DNA of 64,000 nucleotides. Source: Stachybotrys elegans (lineage: Eukaryota; Ascomycota; Sordariomycetes; Hypocreales; Stachybotryaceae). The position numbers and the translations under genes were made by a program. Under the pieces are notes generated by a model. It was given only the letters and a program-made list of their open reading frames with translations. It was not told where the DNA came from and made no database searches. The stretch lies in assembly GCA_020746835.1 (NCBI GenBank), contig JAGPNK010000005.1, forward strand, positions 558,001-622,000, in the 5' to 3' direction. Of the stretch, positions 43,992 to 58,166 are shown in pieces. How positions within the stretch are numbered: the stretch's first letter is position 1; each line of letters begins with the position of its first letter.

Positions 43992-45282
43992 ATGGTGCGA
44001 AGCCGACTTGGGCTCGCGGTTCGACCATGTGTTTCTGCTCCTCTGCCCCGGCCTCAGACCCGCTGCTTCTCTCTCGAGGCAGCTCGGAGCCCTTCCAGCA
44101 AGACGCAGGTCTACGTCTCTAAGCTACGAGACCCCATCATCAACCTCTCCGTGGAACATTGCCTTATGCAAAACACCCCCCCTGACTCTACCATCCTCCT
44201 TCTCTACATCAACTCGCCTTGTGTCGTCTTTGGGCGCAACCAGAACCCCTGGACCGAAGTCAACCTCCCACGCCTGGCGCAGCTCTCCAATCGTCCAAAG
44301 GAGGCCAGGTGGAGCGATGCGCCTGTTCAGCTCGTGCGGCGCCGCTCCGGCGGAGGGTGCGTCTTCCACGATGTAGGAAATGTCAACTTCAGTGTCATCT
44401 GTCCGCCTCCTGGCTTTGACAGAAACAAGCATGCCAATATGGTTGTCCGCGCGCTGCATGCCCTGGGCCGTGACGAGACGAGCGTCAGCGAGCGCCATGA
44501 CATTGTGTACAACTACACTGGTCCGGAGCAGCCCGGCCTCTACAAAGTGTCCGGCTCGGCGTACAAGTTGACCAGCCGTCGGTCTCTGCATCACGGCACC
44601 TGTCTGCTCAGCAGCCCCAACTTGAAGAGCATATCGGGCATGCTACGGTCTCCCGCCGAGGCTTTTATTCAGTCGAATGGCGTGTCCAGCGTGCGCACGC
44701 CGGTCAAGAATCTGGGGATTCCCACAACGGACTTTCGGGAGGCCGTCATGAAGGAGTTTGAAGCCATGTACGGGGATTTCGATATCCGGGATACGCTGGA
44801 TGAGAGAGTCCTCGATGTTCCCGAAGTCAGGAAGGGTTGCGAGGAACTGCAGACGAGAGCTTGGGTATGGGGTCAGACGCCGAAATTCACCTTGTCCACA
44901 TACCCGTACGACAAGGATACCCGGGAGCGGCCTCCTCTTCCTTTTGATGTGAGTTTCGCCCACATTGACGAAGGCTCATCGCGCTGACACGCAGCAGACA
45001 AAGCTACGCTTCCAGGCCAGGCATGGAATCATCGAGGAGGTGCACCTTGAGAGCTCCAATATGGCCCGCAGCGAGCCAAACATCGAGGCTCTCATGGGGC
45101 AGCAAATCTATGACATTGCGGACTGGACAAAACCGCTGTCCGAAGCTGGTCTGCAGGATCATGAGGCTGATAGGGTGGGTGCTTGGCTGAATGAATCCCT
45201 GGGGACAGAGTTTAGCATGCTGCCGACTTGGCAGCTCAACCCCAAGTCATACTCTTTCGGAGAGGATGAGAGGCTGTCATAG
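43992..45282 (+). CDS. Lipoate-protein ligase, mitochondrial (LplA/Aim22-like)
   Basis: Model: join(43992..44948, 44998..45282), 413 residues. The first about 35 residues are Arg/Ser/Ala-rich without acidic residues (MVRSRLGLAVRPCVSAPLPR), a mitochondrial presequence. The catalytic BPL/LplA fold shows SPCVVFGRNQNPW, then RRRSGGGCVFHD from residue 116 and YKVSGSAYK with the lipoyl-AMP-binding lysine at 185. The C-terminal part ends in the small LplA C-domain (KLRFQARHGIIEEVHL). The enzyme activates lipoate with ATP and attaches it to lysines of mitochondrial E2 and GcvH proteins. The 49-nt intron has donor GTGAGT, branch CTGAC and a CAGCAG acceptor; use of the first AG (44994) would add one glutamine. 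Full-length, no breaks. Confidence 0.93.
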
Positions 45283-48247
45283 GTGTAAGATTTGGACAGA
45301 CAAGAATCATGTTGGGTGTACGATACGTCTATTATAGACTAGCCAGCCTGTTTAGTTCGGGTGCATACTGCTGGTGTCGCCGTGGCACAGCATTGTACAA
45401 TATATGATGCTTGGATCCTCGTTCGGTATACAGAGCTCTGAGTTGTATCCATGTCTACAATCTGCCCATCTCCTTTGCCGATGCTAGCGGTGCTGTTTCT
45501 GTCTTTTATGCCATCTCGTCGCGTGTACAAAGCGCGTAGGCTCTTCCTATCTAGCCAACAGAGAACGGCGAAGCTCTGATATCATGGTCTGGTATAGCTG
45601 AGCGTCAATCACTGCGCTCGTTCCATTCAGCTCATCCCGTCTTGATTTCATGGCTTCTACGCCGTCAGTTCACCTGTTATTTGGAGACTACCGATATGGT
45701 TCCGCAACGTCTCCAGCCAAACCTGGTCTATGCCAGTCTCGCGGGTTGTACGTTGGGCTTTTGCACTCAGCCATCATTGACGACGCACATTCTTGGGAGT
45801 TTGGCTAGCCTATATCACCGTTCTTCTAAGTGTATTTGGAGTATGTAGTGAAACCATGCCTGCCCTTTATATTCTCATGCGATTATAATTTGTCATGGTG
45901 TAACCAGAGGTAAGACCCTTTGCAACTTCTATGACAGCGGCATAGGAGTGGTGGTCGACCGAGCGCAAGAATTTCCCAGTATATTTTATAGCACAGTCGT
46001 CTTTCATAGCTATTTCATGACATTTACTGGACGACAAAGATCATGCAGCTACCTTGGCACACGGGCTGCTTTCCACTCACAAGACGGCACATGATATTGG
46101 ACACGGTAGAGGACGGGCTTCAGAATCCCGTAGGTTGACAAAGTTTCTCTGTATCAGAGATGTAATGACACCCTCTTAAGCTCATGGTTGACAGGTTCTG
46201 TTCCAAGAACCACCTCCGATGCATGGTCTAATTATCCACGTTTCGTGTTCAACAACCTGGCATATACGAAGCATTTTACAGCTGCTACAGCACAGTTTCA
46301 GTTCTAGTTAGGTCACAGCTACCAGATCTATTTATGAGACTGTTGAATGGAATATGTTATTCCCTCCCGCAAGCCCCTTCACAGAACCTACACGCATTCA
46401 AAACGTCTGTCGACACATCAGTATACCGTACACATCAGCAGCCTAATAATGGTATCCCGTTGGCTATAGCTAACTTTTCCCCAAATTACTGTCGTCAAAT
46501 CTTCTCCAAATAATTTGCTTACCCTACCATAATGATCTGCCAGAAATATGAAATGCCATCTGACTTGCAAGCTGCTGCTCCTCTAAGATAACCTACCCTG
46601 TAGGGTCATATTTTGCATCAAACCGACCCGACATGCTGGGATCGTTACCCCTGGTGTTTGTTGCTATTTATTGCATGTTACACAGAGAGAACATGGTCTT
46701 TCCCAGTAAGCACATTCATGGTGTGGTCCACAATCACGTTAACTATCCAGGCATAATTATTCCATCTTGAAGAGAATTTAGTTAGCATCAATTCCTGCAT
46801 GGGTCGTCTTGAATCCCCTGCAGGGCTTGATTCGAGGCACGCGAATCACTTGCCATATGCAGAGAGAGTGGGAGCCGATAGCCCTACCCAGTCTACGTCT
46901 GTTATAGGGAAGAGAAATTGGTATGCAGCGTGAGGAAGGACTCCAGTCGATGATGCATCAGCGCTACAGGGAAGTAGATGGCAGACCTTGCCGAGAACGG
47001 ACAATAAGTTTCGCCACCTTGGTTGGACCCCGGGATCTTGGACCCTACATATTTACATACATATTACATACATACATGTCAGACCATACCGCTGGGAAAA
47101 CGCTAGGCTAGGGTGCCACGGTTGGGGGCTGGAACTTTGGTGACGCACGTAGTTTATGGCCGACATCGAGAAATCGAAGCGAAGCGACGAAGAACCATTA
47201 GCGAGTTCCGCCATGTATGATGGCTAAGCGAGAGGATCTGCGGGCTGAGAGGTCAGGTCAAACAAATGAGGTAGACCAAGTGTTCGTTCCGTCGTGTCGG
47301 TATCCGGTATTCACGGGAAGCCGAGCCCAACGAAACGTTATCGCTGGACATGATAGCGTCGCCCTTTCTCGCCGCGCCTCGGCGGGACAGACGCTCCGGG
47401 AGCGCGCCCATGAGGATGAGGATGAGAGTTGGTGGCGGCGGCGCATCATGATATGAGGCACGTCTTCTAGCCAAGGATGGCGTAGCTCTAACAGACGGGA
47501 CGGACAACTTGCTGGTACCCAGTACGCCTAGAGGGTGATCTTTGGGGTTGTCTGCGTGTTAGCCGCGGATACTAAAATCACCAGCAGGGCAGGGCAGCCG
47601 GCGCCAACCAAGTCCGCGGGAGGAAATGCCCGAATGACAGGGTCTCGTTTTCTTTTCTCATTATCTTCTGGCAACCGTAGAGTTCCGGGGTCTCTCTGGC
47701 CGACGAGAGCCGTAGGGTATTTTCTTTACGTGATGCGGAGTGAGGAAAGAGACGATAATGCAAGGGCCGGTGGCGAGCTGATGTCAGGGGGGTCACATTT
47801 GTGTGTGTAGTGCAGTGCAGAAGCAGTTGGGGCTGGGGGCTTGGGGCCTGGGATCGCGATCCCGGGCTGTTTAGTCGGTTTCTGGGACGGGGTTGGCAAG
47901 GGCCAAGTGCTCGTTGAAATGGATGGATGGATGCCAACCTCGCCTTGCGCTTCGCCCTCGACCTCACCTCACCACCAGCCGATCGACATGGGTTGCGTGT
48001 GTGTGTATAATGGAAAGGCCGGAGTGTTGTGACGAGAGCAGGATGCGGGCGTATGCTCCGGGAGGGCAACATTCAGCCAACATGCATGCTTCCTCCCATC
48101 ACATCACATCCTCAAAGCGGGCGTGGGCCTGACGGCTGATATGGTGCAAGACTCAGCCCTCGAGGCAACGCGCCCAAAGCAGCCATGGTGGCTTGCAGGA
48201 AAAAGGGAAAAAAAGGTGTGACAACCAAGAGGCAGGTCAGAACACAA

Positions 48248-48267
48248 CCCCCCCCCCCCCCCCCCCC
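48248..48267. repeat. Poly-C tract (20 C)
   Basis: A run of 20 C followed by a C+T-rich stretch to about 48310. The opposite strand is a 20-G run, which could form a G-quadruplex. Length in the assembly may be unreliable. Confidence 0.8.
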
Positions 48268-50710
48268 TCCTCCCCTCTTCTCTCCCTCCCCCTCTTCCTC
48301 TTTCTCTTTTTGAAATGGCTGATTTGCCGTGTTGAAGCGACGTGGATGCGAGATGGTGTTTTGGTAGACAGAAGGGAGGCCTGGACCAATTATGAGACAC
48401 GATCCTCCATCTCATGCAGTGCATGACCTTGCACCCGGGACACTATCTAGCGCTAGGGGAGCTATGGTAGCGGGCGCTCTAAATCAGTGTGTCTGTCAAG
48501 CCTATTCCAGACACGAAGCGGCGCCCGCTAGGCCTTTCCACCTGATGGGAAACGGCAAGCTGAAGCTCGTCCACTCGGCAAGACAGGTCTTCTCCGACGC
48601 CGAGAACTCGTTTGACATGCCGATCCATAGTGCCGCACTCCTGCATGTTGGGTGCTGAGTCCCCTGGCATGGGAGAGAAATAGGCTGTCAGAGAGGGCGC
48701 GACAGCCGGATATGGACTGTGTGTGTGTGTGTTGGATGGGTGAAGCAGCTTCTGGATGGGCGGGTATTGTCGGGTTGGTGAGATGGAACATGGGGAGGTT
48801 CGTGCCTGGTCAGCACGCATGTCTGAGACGTTGATCATGCGACGCAGGCTGTCGGCCAGTAGACGGGTTTCATGGCGGCCGGCGTTTACTGATATGGGTA
48901 ATATACCAGCCTCATTCATCTTGACGCTGCGTTCCTCTCAGTTGCATACTGACAAGGTTTGGATGGTAGGTTGGTGGTATATGTGTTATTACAGCTCGGC
49001 ACCACTACTTGTTCTGGATACCTAAACATCAAGTTCTTGTCGTGGTGGCGTCGCCATTGTAATCGGAATATGGCCTAAGCCTTGCCAACTGGTCGCAATA
49101 AACCAGCTACTGGCTATTCGTTCTCAGTTCCGATTGGTTCGAGATAAAACATTCGGGCGTCAAAGGAGTCTTCTAACTGTATTAGTCTTGATAGAAGCCA
49201 CCGAGCACCTTGCAGAGCTGGTTCTCCGCGAGACGACATGCACAGATGAACGGTGATGTCTGTGACTTCTCCGTCGCCGTAGTAGGGGATGAGCGATTGT
49301 CAAGTCCAACTTGGGAGCCCAAGTCTAAAAGCCCCAAGGCAGCTGGTGACATGAGTCTGAGGAGATTGCTGGAGGCATAACATTGTCTGTCGCGTCGCTC
49401 CCTTGCAACGGTGATGAGGTGAGTGAGTGGCTTGCAAGCTCGTATAAGCAATAGGGCAAAGGCCGGGAAGTTGGCGAGACCGGAACCAGCTTGTCGCGTC
49501 CAGACGAGCAACACCCATGGCAGCAGGGGAGATGATTCCAATGGCATGGACACGGTACCATGGGTGGTTGGAATCTCTCCGTGTCGTCGTTTTGAGGATC
49601 GACATCCTTATCGCCATGGCACCCTAGCCGTAGTTTCGTTAGCAGATATGATATCCCTGGCCTCATCATGATGCAGGGGTAGGATGATGATTGACATCTG
49701 ACATGACATGTCGACGGCTTGTCTTCCTCCTACGCCTTCTCATCGATCGGGCAACAGCCTAGAGGAGGCGTACTAAACTTCAGCGCGTGTGATGAGATTG
49801 CCGACTAAAGAGCTGGCGAAAGTTGGTCCCCTATGCTTAGCAGGTCAAGACGGTCATGGGCTTGGCCAACTGTGGCTAATCGGTAGACTTGGCTGGCTAG
49901 TCCATCGATTTACATGGACACACAGTGGAGCAGGGGTGTTTGATGCCGCTTCCATGGCAGGACTCGATCTAACATTGTCTTACCACGAGGGCGAGGCGAG
50001 GTGAGGTGAGGTGAGCATCTGCAGGGGTCTTGTTTCGTGGGTGGATGAGATGTGATTTGGGTGAGAGAGGGCCATGGCGAAATGAAGTGTGTACGGACGG
50101 TTGGCTGTAGTCGGCTTAGTCCCGGAGGTTCAGCACCGTAGATGGCTCGACGGTCAGCAACAAGGCAGCTGGTGGGATACGGATACGGCCAGGGAGAATG
50201 GTACATGGGCTTCAAGTCCATCTGCCGTGACTGAGAGCGTGCGCCGTCAAGGGATGACGCGATACATGCTGTGCGGGTGAGTTGGAGAGAGAGTGGGAGA
50301 GAGAAAGATGGAGCGAGGTGCAGACTGACGCATGCTCCCCGCAAAAATGTAAGCACAGGATGCACGCTCGCGTGTAAGTCAGAAGGAGATGAGAGGCGGG
50401 GAAGGGCGAGGAGCATGTTGGAGAAGTGCCGAAGGGCAATTTGGAGAGGTGCAGCTGGTGATGGTGCAAATGACGGGGATTGCTTTGGAGAAGGGGGGTC
50501 ATGGGCCGACCGACTGGCTGGATTGCATACGAGGACGAGGACGAGGCACGTTGACGGATGGGAGGATGATGAAAAGGGATGTCCGTGTGCCGAGGGTGTG
50601 GTGTGGTGGTGAGGCGAGTCCGGTGATGCGGAGGCCCATTGCAGTGAGACATGCATGGCTCTTAGACAGAGGGCAGACGGACAAGAGAGGACAAGCAAGA
50701 CAAGACACAC

Positions 50711-50734
50711 TCACACTCACACTCACACTCACAC
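50711..50734. repeat. TCACAC microsatellite x4
   Basis: Four perfect TCACAC units flanked by further CA dinucleotides, in non-coding DNA. Confidence 0.8.
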
Positions 50735-53700
50735 ACATGCAGACGCATCGATATGGAGAAGGAGGCGCAGGCCAAATGAGGGAGGGGGCGATCGAGAAGA
50801 TCAAAAATAGGAGAGGGACAAGGGGTTCCTTCTGGATGGATGGCATGTCATTGATTGATGTCGGTTATATGAAGATGACCACCATTGTCTGAGGCCGTGT
50901 CCCGATGGGGAGAGACGGGCGGAGATGGTGCATACACCATCCGAGAGATGGGCGGTTACTGCTGCCACTTCAAGCAGGCAGGCAGCTCAAGAAACATGGG
51001 ATTTTCCATCCAGCAGGGCATTCCGCACAAAGTCCGTGCCAGCAAGGAAATGGGTGTGAGGCATGGCCGGATATGATATGATGATGGCTGGGGGCCTGAT
51101 GCAACGCAACGAGTCGCATTTCGCAGTCACAAGAGGCATGATTACGAGGCATATTCCGCCACGGGCTGTCACTCGCATGAAAAAGAAAAGAAGATAAAAA
51201 AAAGGAAAAGGTGTGGTGGGTGTTGCGCAAAGTATTGGTCGGCAAGAGAGAAGCCATCGTGGCTTTTCTTGCCTACTGCTGTGCTGTTGCTGCCGCTTTT
51301 ACCCAAGGCGTGCCGAGATTGCCCGTGGACCCCTGCTTGTTCCGGCACCCACATGGCATGATGATTTATGACGGCCAAAAAAAAAGAAAGAAAAAAAAAA
51401 GAAACGAGACAGGTAGAGAGAGAGAAAAGGGACATGTCTTGTTTGGAATTGGGCGTTGCCAAGAACTGGGCTCGGACATGACTCCGGCAGCACCATGCCT
51501 GCCGGCAAAGGAAGAAAGGAGCAGGGTGTAAGACAGCTTGTTCCATCCATTCATGGGGTTTTGGATTCACAACACCATGGCCAGAGGTCCACGATGCCCG
51601 ACCGGCAGACGACAGGTCCATAGTCGGTCCGTCAGCCATGATATGACGGTAAAGTATGGACATGGCGGGCGCTTACTCGGCGCCGTACGAGCACTAGAGT
51701 ATGATGCTATGACTATCCTATCCACAATCCACACAGATGAGCGAGTGCCTGGTGCTTGATCTGGGCACGATCCGGGGTCGACTGGGATTAGCTTCCCCTC
51801 ATCCTGCCCATCCTGACCCGACCGACATGGTTGCCGGCGCTCCTGCTCCTCCTCTTGTACCAACTATTGCTCCGTCCTGGCCTCTTGGCACCGTCCTGCT
51901 CGCCTCTGCGTCTGAGCGCCGTGATTGTCGCCATGGATCGCTCGGGGCAACGGCCTGCAAACAGCGACGAAAAGGGTGCAAGGGGGGGAGAGGAGGCAAG
52001 GAGGGTAGCCACTGCGGCTGCGACGCCACGGGGAATGGGAATGGCACGGGCATTCACTGATTCCTTGGACGTATTGCCAGATCAGATCCAGCCAAGGAAA
52101 AGGAAAAAAAAAAACGCTGGGTGACGAGACCTGCATCTCTGATGGCAGCGTGTAAGCCACGATCCCCTCGCAACAGTCGTCTCCCCCCCGCCTTTTCCCA
52201 TCCCCTTCTCCCTTCTCCCTTCCCCTGCACTCGCCCTCAACCCCAGAGGCCCATGGCGATCTAGATTCTGCTCATCCGGCTGGCTCGCTGCAGTGCTGCA
52301 GTGGTTGCAGTGCGGAGACGCAGTCATACCACGCTAAACAGACGTATATGTAATGTGCATGCGAGAGAGCCGAGTCAGAGAGAGGGAGGGAGGGAGGGAA
52401 GGAGGAAGGGCTTCAGCTGCTAATGCCGGTGTTGCAACTTCTACCCGATGCATGAGACTGCTGCATGCGACAGGAAAAGAAGAAGAAAAAAAACCCTAGC
52501 AGGTAAACGCGCCTATTCGATACCATCTCCGTGTCGCTCTGCATTAGTAGTAGTGGTGTTATATCGAAAAGCAAATAGAGCCAACTACAGGAAAGCCAAG
52601 CGACCAGCGCCCGTTCTCGCCCACTTGGTCCTTGCAGCGCAGCCGCCGGCACAAGGGGACAACAACGACTCCATTGCCGGTGGGCTGCCCAGGATCCAGA
52701 CGGAGGAGGAAGAGGGACGGAGAATGTGAGCAGGGGGTCTTGTCTCTCTGTCTGTCTCCGTCTCCCCTCCCCTCCCAGGGGGGGGGTGGTGCTGGCCAAT
52801 AGCGCCGGCTTGCCGACGATGCCATCAATGTTGGCTACTGCGTCGGACTTGGATACATGCATGTCACGCAATATTAACTGATGAGAGGGCAGGTCGCGGC
52901 TCATGCACCAGTTGCAAGCGTATGTCTGGATACGGCCTTGCCATCGCCACGGCACGACCAGTCCGGGAGGGCCAGGCGAGGAGGGGGTGAAGCCGGCAAG
53001 CCGCATCGTGACATGAGCAGCAGTGCTCTCATCGATTTGTCTGACCCGCGTGTGTGCGTGTCCGTATTGGCAACGTTGGAAGCGGGAATATGGCCGGTCG
53101 GACTTGGGGATACTTCCCCACCGTCAACGGTCGATCGTTGGGGCTCTGGCCTTGGTCAAGGGCCATGTCGAGGGCAAATCCCTTCTCGTCATGGCTAGAG
53201 TCATGGCTAGAAGGTGGGAGTGCAACACCAAGGACAGGACGATAGGTCTGCTAAGGGGAAGCAGGAATATCATCATCATCACATTTACGGAGCACCCCCC
53301 GTACGTAAAAGTAAAAGATGGACGGGACGCAAGCAGCAGACGCGGGACGACGTGAACGGAGCGTCCCGTTTTGATCGACTGGGCGATAATACGACGGGAG
53401 AAATGCGGCAACGGAATTGGCTGGCTGCAGGCCTCCGTGGACCCCTTTTGCGACTGGGCAGCCGAGTCCCTCCGGACCTACATACGACCTACACAGTAGT
53501 ACGGATACTGCGTCGTGCATTTGTCCTGTTTGCTGGCTGGCCCGGCGTACCAAACTTGTTGTCGACGGCCGCTGTTGGGTAGGAATACCTCCTTCCGAGG
53601 AACTAACCTGGCCTTCCCTCTTTGCCTGGGCTGTTATTTTTTTACAGGCTAGGATGCGGGCCGTGGCATGGGATCTGGGATTTGGGATCTCTGTTATCCC

Positions 53701-53939
53701 ACCCTGTGACACGGTCTCTCTTACACGCCCCCTCCCCCTGGAAGGCATCCGGCATCGACGGGACGGCAATAGCAACAAGAATAAGAAGCAGAAGACGAGA
53801 GCCAAAAGGAGAAGAGAGACCCAAAAAAAAAAAAGAGAAAAGGAAAAAGAGAAAAGGAGAGTGGAAAGAGGAAAGCAATCAATCATGCAGGCGAGAACAC
53901 GCCGATCTGCAATGGCTATTGGCCCGGGGAGGGGGGACT

Positions 53940-53969
53940 GCGCTGCGTTGCGCTGCGTTGCGTTGCGTT
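53940..53969. repeat. 10-bp tandem repeat GCGCTGCGTT-type x3
   Basis: Two copies of GCGCTGCGTT and one GCGTTGCGTT in register, in non-coding DNA. Confidence 0.7.
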
Positions 53970-56900
53970 GCATCTGGCATTGTAAGACAAGGTCCGCCTC
54001 AGCACACCCGGTAACGCCCGCACGGCGAGACACTAACATGCAGCCTCGCCCGCCCACCGGAATGCCAATGCAGGGAAAACGGGACAACCTCAGGCCATTG
54101 AGCTCCTTTTGGGTCTGGGCGGGCGTCGCAGCCCGTCAGCCCTGCTATCAGAAACAAGAGACAAGAAGAAAAAAAAACAGGCTCCTCTTCTCGCTGGGCT
54201 CGACCGACTTGTTGTCTCGGGTCGTTGGCGCAGTACATACATACATGCGTACCTGGGAATTTGCATGGATGGGAATGGGATATGCGTGCTACTGCAGCAA
54301 GACCCCTACATTTACATGCCTAGCCTTGTTCCATGGAAGGGATACGTGGGCAGTCTCTCGACCAGCAGCCCAACGTCGGGGACCCGGCCACCAGCTGTTT
54401 ACATGTGAAGAGAAACTCACGATAGAGCCGGCTAGCCTCAATGCGGCCGTCCGTGTTGCCAGGAAAAAAAGGGGGTGCCCTGGCTTCATGATGAGGTGGT
54501 AGATCTGACCATGGCTGTATCATGCCTGGCTGAGCACATATCATACGTAGCAGGATGCATCCGGCAAATGGCAATGCACGCATGCACGCCGCCCAAAACG
54601 ACGGAGAATACTACCTACTACTATGTGGCTACAATGGGCGTTGCATCTACCTTGCACTGCTACACAGTACTACTACCTACATACATACTACATCCAGCTA
54701 CCACCTGCCTCTTCACAATCATCAGTTTTATTTATATTTATATTTTCATTTTCATTTTCTGCCAAGCATGACGATGACCCCTCTCGCCTCTCTTCTCTTC
54801 TCTCTCCTCTGATGGCAAGGGACAGGGGCTAGGGCCCGGCTCAGATCCGATGGATGCCCTGTGCTCTGGGACGGGAGGCGAGGGCGCAGGATCCTAGCGG
54901 GCTGGGCTTCTTTTCTTGGCAAGCGGCGAGAAGAGCGCGAGGGGCGGGATCATGGTTATCGCCATGTTGGCTCCCAAGACACTGGATAGGTAGGTATCCA
55001 GACATGAGCTGCTGCACCGGCGTGAGCCGCCACTGACAGCGGGTGATGGCAGGCTGGTGGCTTCTGGGCTGAGCTGAGCTGATCTGGACACGCCTCATTC
55101 CCCAGTCACGTCACATCAGCTATGTGCCGAGTGTTCAACATCCACTTTGGACCGTGCGCTGGCGTGCATGAAGAACTGCTATGCCTTATCTCTGCCGCCA
55201 AGCACCTACGTGGTATGGAATAGCCGCCTTTTTGCCGGAGACAAGAATCCCCTTCCCTCTTCCCCTTATTCTCCATGAGCTGAACCTTGTTATACAGGAA
55301 GAAGTGCAAAAGTGGATCCTACAAAACAGAACGTAGACTGTCTTCACTTCATTCATTCATCGTATTCTGCTCGTCACCATGGAAAGCTCGGGAAACGTCG
55401 GGCGCGAATCTTGCTGCAGACAAGGACCTCTCGTTCCTGGCGATGATCGTGAAAACTTGAATTTATGAGAAATTTAGTGAAACAGACAAGGCAATCCCTC
55501 TTTCTTGATACCTTGATACAAGATAGGCCCGGATCACCAGGGCCTGTTTTAGTTGCGCGATTGATAAACTTGGCTTCACATGTCCCCGACAACCCTGAGA
55601 GGACCCTGGCAGCTCGCCGATGGCTTGGACAAAATACAGCCATTGTATTGGCTGGTTCAGGCATTGAAAATATATTTTTTTCTCTTTTTTTTTCTTTCCT
55701 GTCGTTCCTATCGTGGGATATCCCTGCACAGACGGGACTAGAACTGGGCCTGGACCTCGACGTTTCGAGCTTGCCGTTTTCGGCGCCGATAAGCAACAAG
55801 GCAATTGCTTAGGTGCCCCTAGGAATAAGAAGATCACTGCCGTCATGGCCCACCCGCTGCATGAGCCCATGTTATGACGGATTCATTACGTTGACCAACA
55901 CTGCCCTACATTATCAGATCTCGCCGATCGAATCGCCTCCAATACAACTTAGGGTAACATGCAGAGGCATATTTCTGCAGTCATATCCGCTCCCCAACAA
56001 CTTGTCCCAATCATTTACTAGCACCTTGATTGCTGCACGTTTATTTTTTGGACATGCGTTTCTTACTTTTTTCTTCGCTGCCTGCTTATCAGTACCTGCT
56101 GCAACTTGCTCCCTTGTGGCGCAGATCCAGAGGGGGGCATGTCTTATTTTTACAGCTGGTCGCACGATTGCTTATTCGGTGGATCAGCCACAGGAAAGAA
56201 AAAGAAGAGCTTGCGACTCGGGGAGTTGTGCAAGCCATGATGACGGCTAGACGAGTAGCACAAGTTTCCTTCGCTCTTCTCCTTTGTATGTATACGTGTC
56301 ACGACTCTGACGGGCCCGACTTCGGGCGCTTGTAGGGGTATATCTACATGCCGGCGCGATACCCTGACGTTGTAGCCTGGTTTTACGGTTTTTTTCTCTC
56401 CCTCCGTTTCTTTTCTTCTTTCTTGAGCTGCTGTTTAAGGTAACATCCGGAGGAAAGGGAAAATAAAGAAGAAGAAGAGAGAAAAAAAAAGACCTCCCCC
56501 ATAAAATAAAGTCAGAGGCCGGAAATAGCCTACAGACTGCCAAAGATGCTCCGGCCACCTCAGCTCTGTCTAGTCGAGAATCGAGACAATCTTGTTCACG
56601 CTCCAGGCTGTCTTATAATATACTGTACATGCTGTGTATTATGCATGGCATCGCGATGCCAATTTATTCAGGGAGGGGCACCTTCGGCTCTCACCATTTG
56701 GCTGACTCGGCCGCTGCGTCGTCTCTCTGTCTGTTGTATCGCGGATTCACTGCCGATCCGATATACATATGCTGGCGCGCTTGGGCAGGGACGCTACCGT
56801 GCTGCCGAACGCTGCTCTAATCCGTCCCGTCTGCGAACCGTCCCAGGAGCCATGGGTCATGGGTGTCCTCTAGGCTTTTGCTGCCTTACCTGTGTCTACT

Positions 56901-58051
56901 AGTTGGCTCGTATTTTAACAGGAAGCACAATGCATTGAATGCAACATGAACAGCAAAGGGGAAAATTACACGTCGCTTCAAAGGCCTCGTCCTCTTTGCA
57001 GCGCCCTGACTCGCTTTGTGTCTCTCTCTCACATGCCAACTTTTATTTTATTTTATTTTACTTTACTTTCTGCCACGACTCTCGAACCTGCTGAACCCAC
57101 CCCTCTTTTCCTGTGTCTCTGCCCAGCACCCAAGCCTCCAGGCTAGAGCCACACTCCTCCACCCCCCTCCTCCCCTCTCTTTTCTCCCCCTCTGAAGCCA
57201 ATGGCGCGCTGTAGGTGATAAGCTCCCCTGCACTGGTCCAAGCACCACACATGCCCCACCGTGGGTCCACATATGCACACTGGGCTCCTCGACACCCACT
57301 GCTAGCACCTTAGTACCGTGCCTTAGCCCACCTCGACTCACCCAAGGTTGGCAGTATACGGGTACCTCGGGATACTTCCCACATTGCCTGCCCCGCCACT
57401 GTCGTCCATACAGTGCTGCGGGCCCCGGCCTTACCGTGCGTCGCCCATCAGGCGCTGGCGCTGTGTGCTGTTTCTGCGCTGGTCTCGCAGCTTAGCCGAC
57501 CAACGCCTGCGCAAAGTCTCGCCCCGTCCCCTCCGTGCGGATTCTGTCTCTCCTCGCACTCGCCCACCTGATGGGTTCCTCCGACCTCCCTCTGCTGTGT
57601 GAGCCCAGCCTCGTACTTTCCATGTCACTGCCACCCCCGGCCCCAGGTGCTTCAGGTACTAGCCGTACACTGTACCTACTAGCAATTGCCCTGGCCTCGC
57701 GAACCTGCGTCCCGTTCACCTGTCGCTCTTCTCTTGCGTCGTCGCTGCCCCATCCGTTTCCCACCCTGGTCTGGGTTTTGGTCTTGCCTGCCTTTCCCAC
57801 CCACCACCATCCACCATCCACCATCCCAATACCGCCTCCACCACCTTGCTTGTTGGCCATACAATACTACTGCATCCTCCACCACCTTGGACATCCAAAC
57901 CTCCAGACTTGATCTTTATCCCCTTCTCCACCCAACGCTTTCCCCCAACTTCTAACCTTCGTCCTTTAACCTTTCATCCACCCTTTCGCTTCTTCGTCAC
58001 CTCTTCAACAATTCTTTTTTTTCCTTCTCCTCTTACCAAACTTTTCGCCAC

Positions 58052-58166
58052 ATGACGATGTCTCGCTAAACGCCTTTCTCCCCTCTTCTCGGCCGCCTTG
58101 ACTTCGCGTGCCGCCCGCATTCTGGAGATGTCGACTCGACCTTTTCCGATTCCTCGAAATCCCTAA
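58052..58166 (+). promoter_or_regulatory. Two upstream ORFs before the kinase start codon
   Basis: ATG at 58052 opens a 5-codon frame ending TAA at 58067-58069 (MTMSR). ATG at 58128 opens a 12-codon frame (MSTRPFPIPRNP) ending TAA at 58164-58166, only two bases before the kinase ATG at 58169. If both lie in the mRNA leader, the second would strongly limit or re-route initiation at the main start. The leader extent is not shown by sequence alone. Confidence 0.5.

Noticed and set aside
45850..46900. AT-richer stretch considered as a RIP-mutated transposon
   Set aside because: The base shift is mild and I see no terminal repeats, transposase-like frame or TA-rich dinucleotide pattern strong enough to call RIP.
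49910..50710. 266-residue minus-strand frame
   Set aside because: Ser/Pro/His/Leu-rich protein from a purine-rich plus strand; no motif, no intron logic, no signal peptide followed by an ordered domain.
51169..51663. 164-residue minus-strand frame
   Set aside because: Contains a stretch of Phe/Leu from an A-rich tract and no recognisable pattern.
53251..54502. Overlapping long open frames on both strands (278 and 361 residues)
   Set aside because: They overlap on opposite strands, are made of low-complexity Lys/Arg or Phe/Leu runs from purine/pyrimidine tracts, and show no domain or sensible splice structure. Chance frames in GC-rich DNA.
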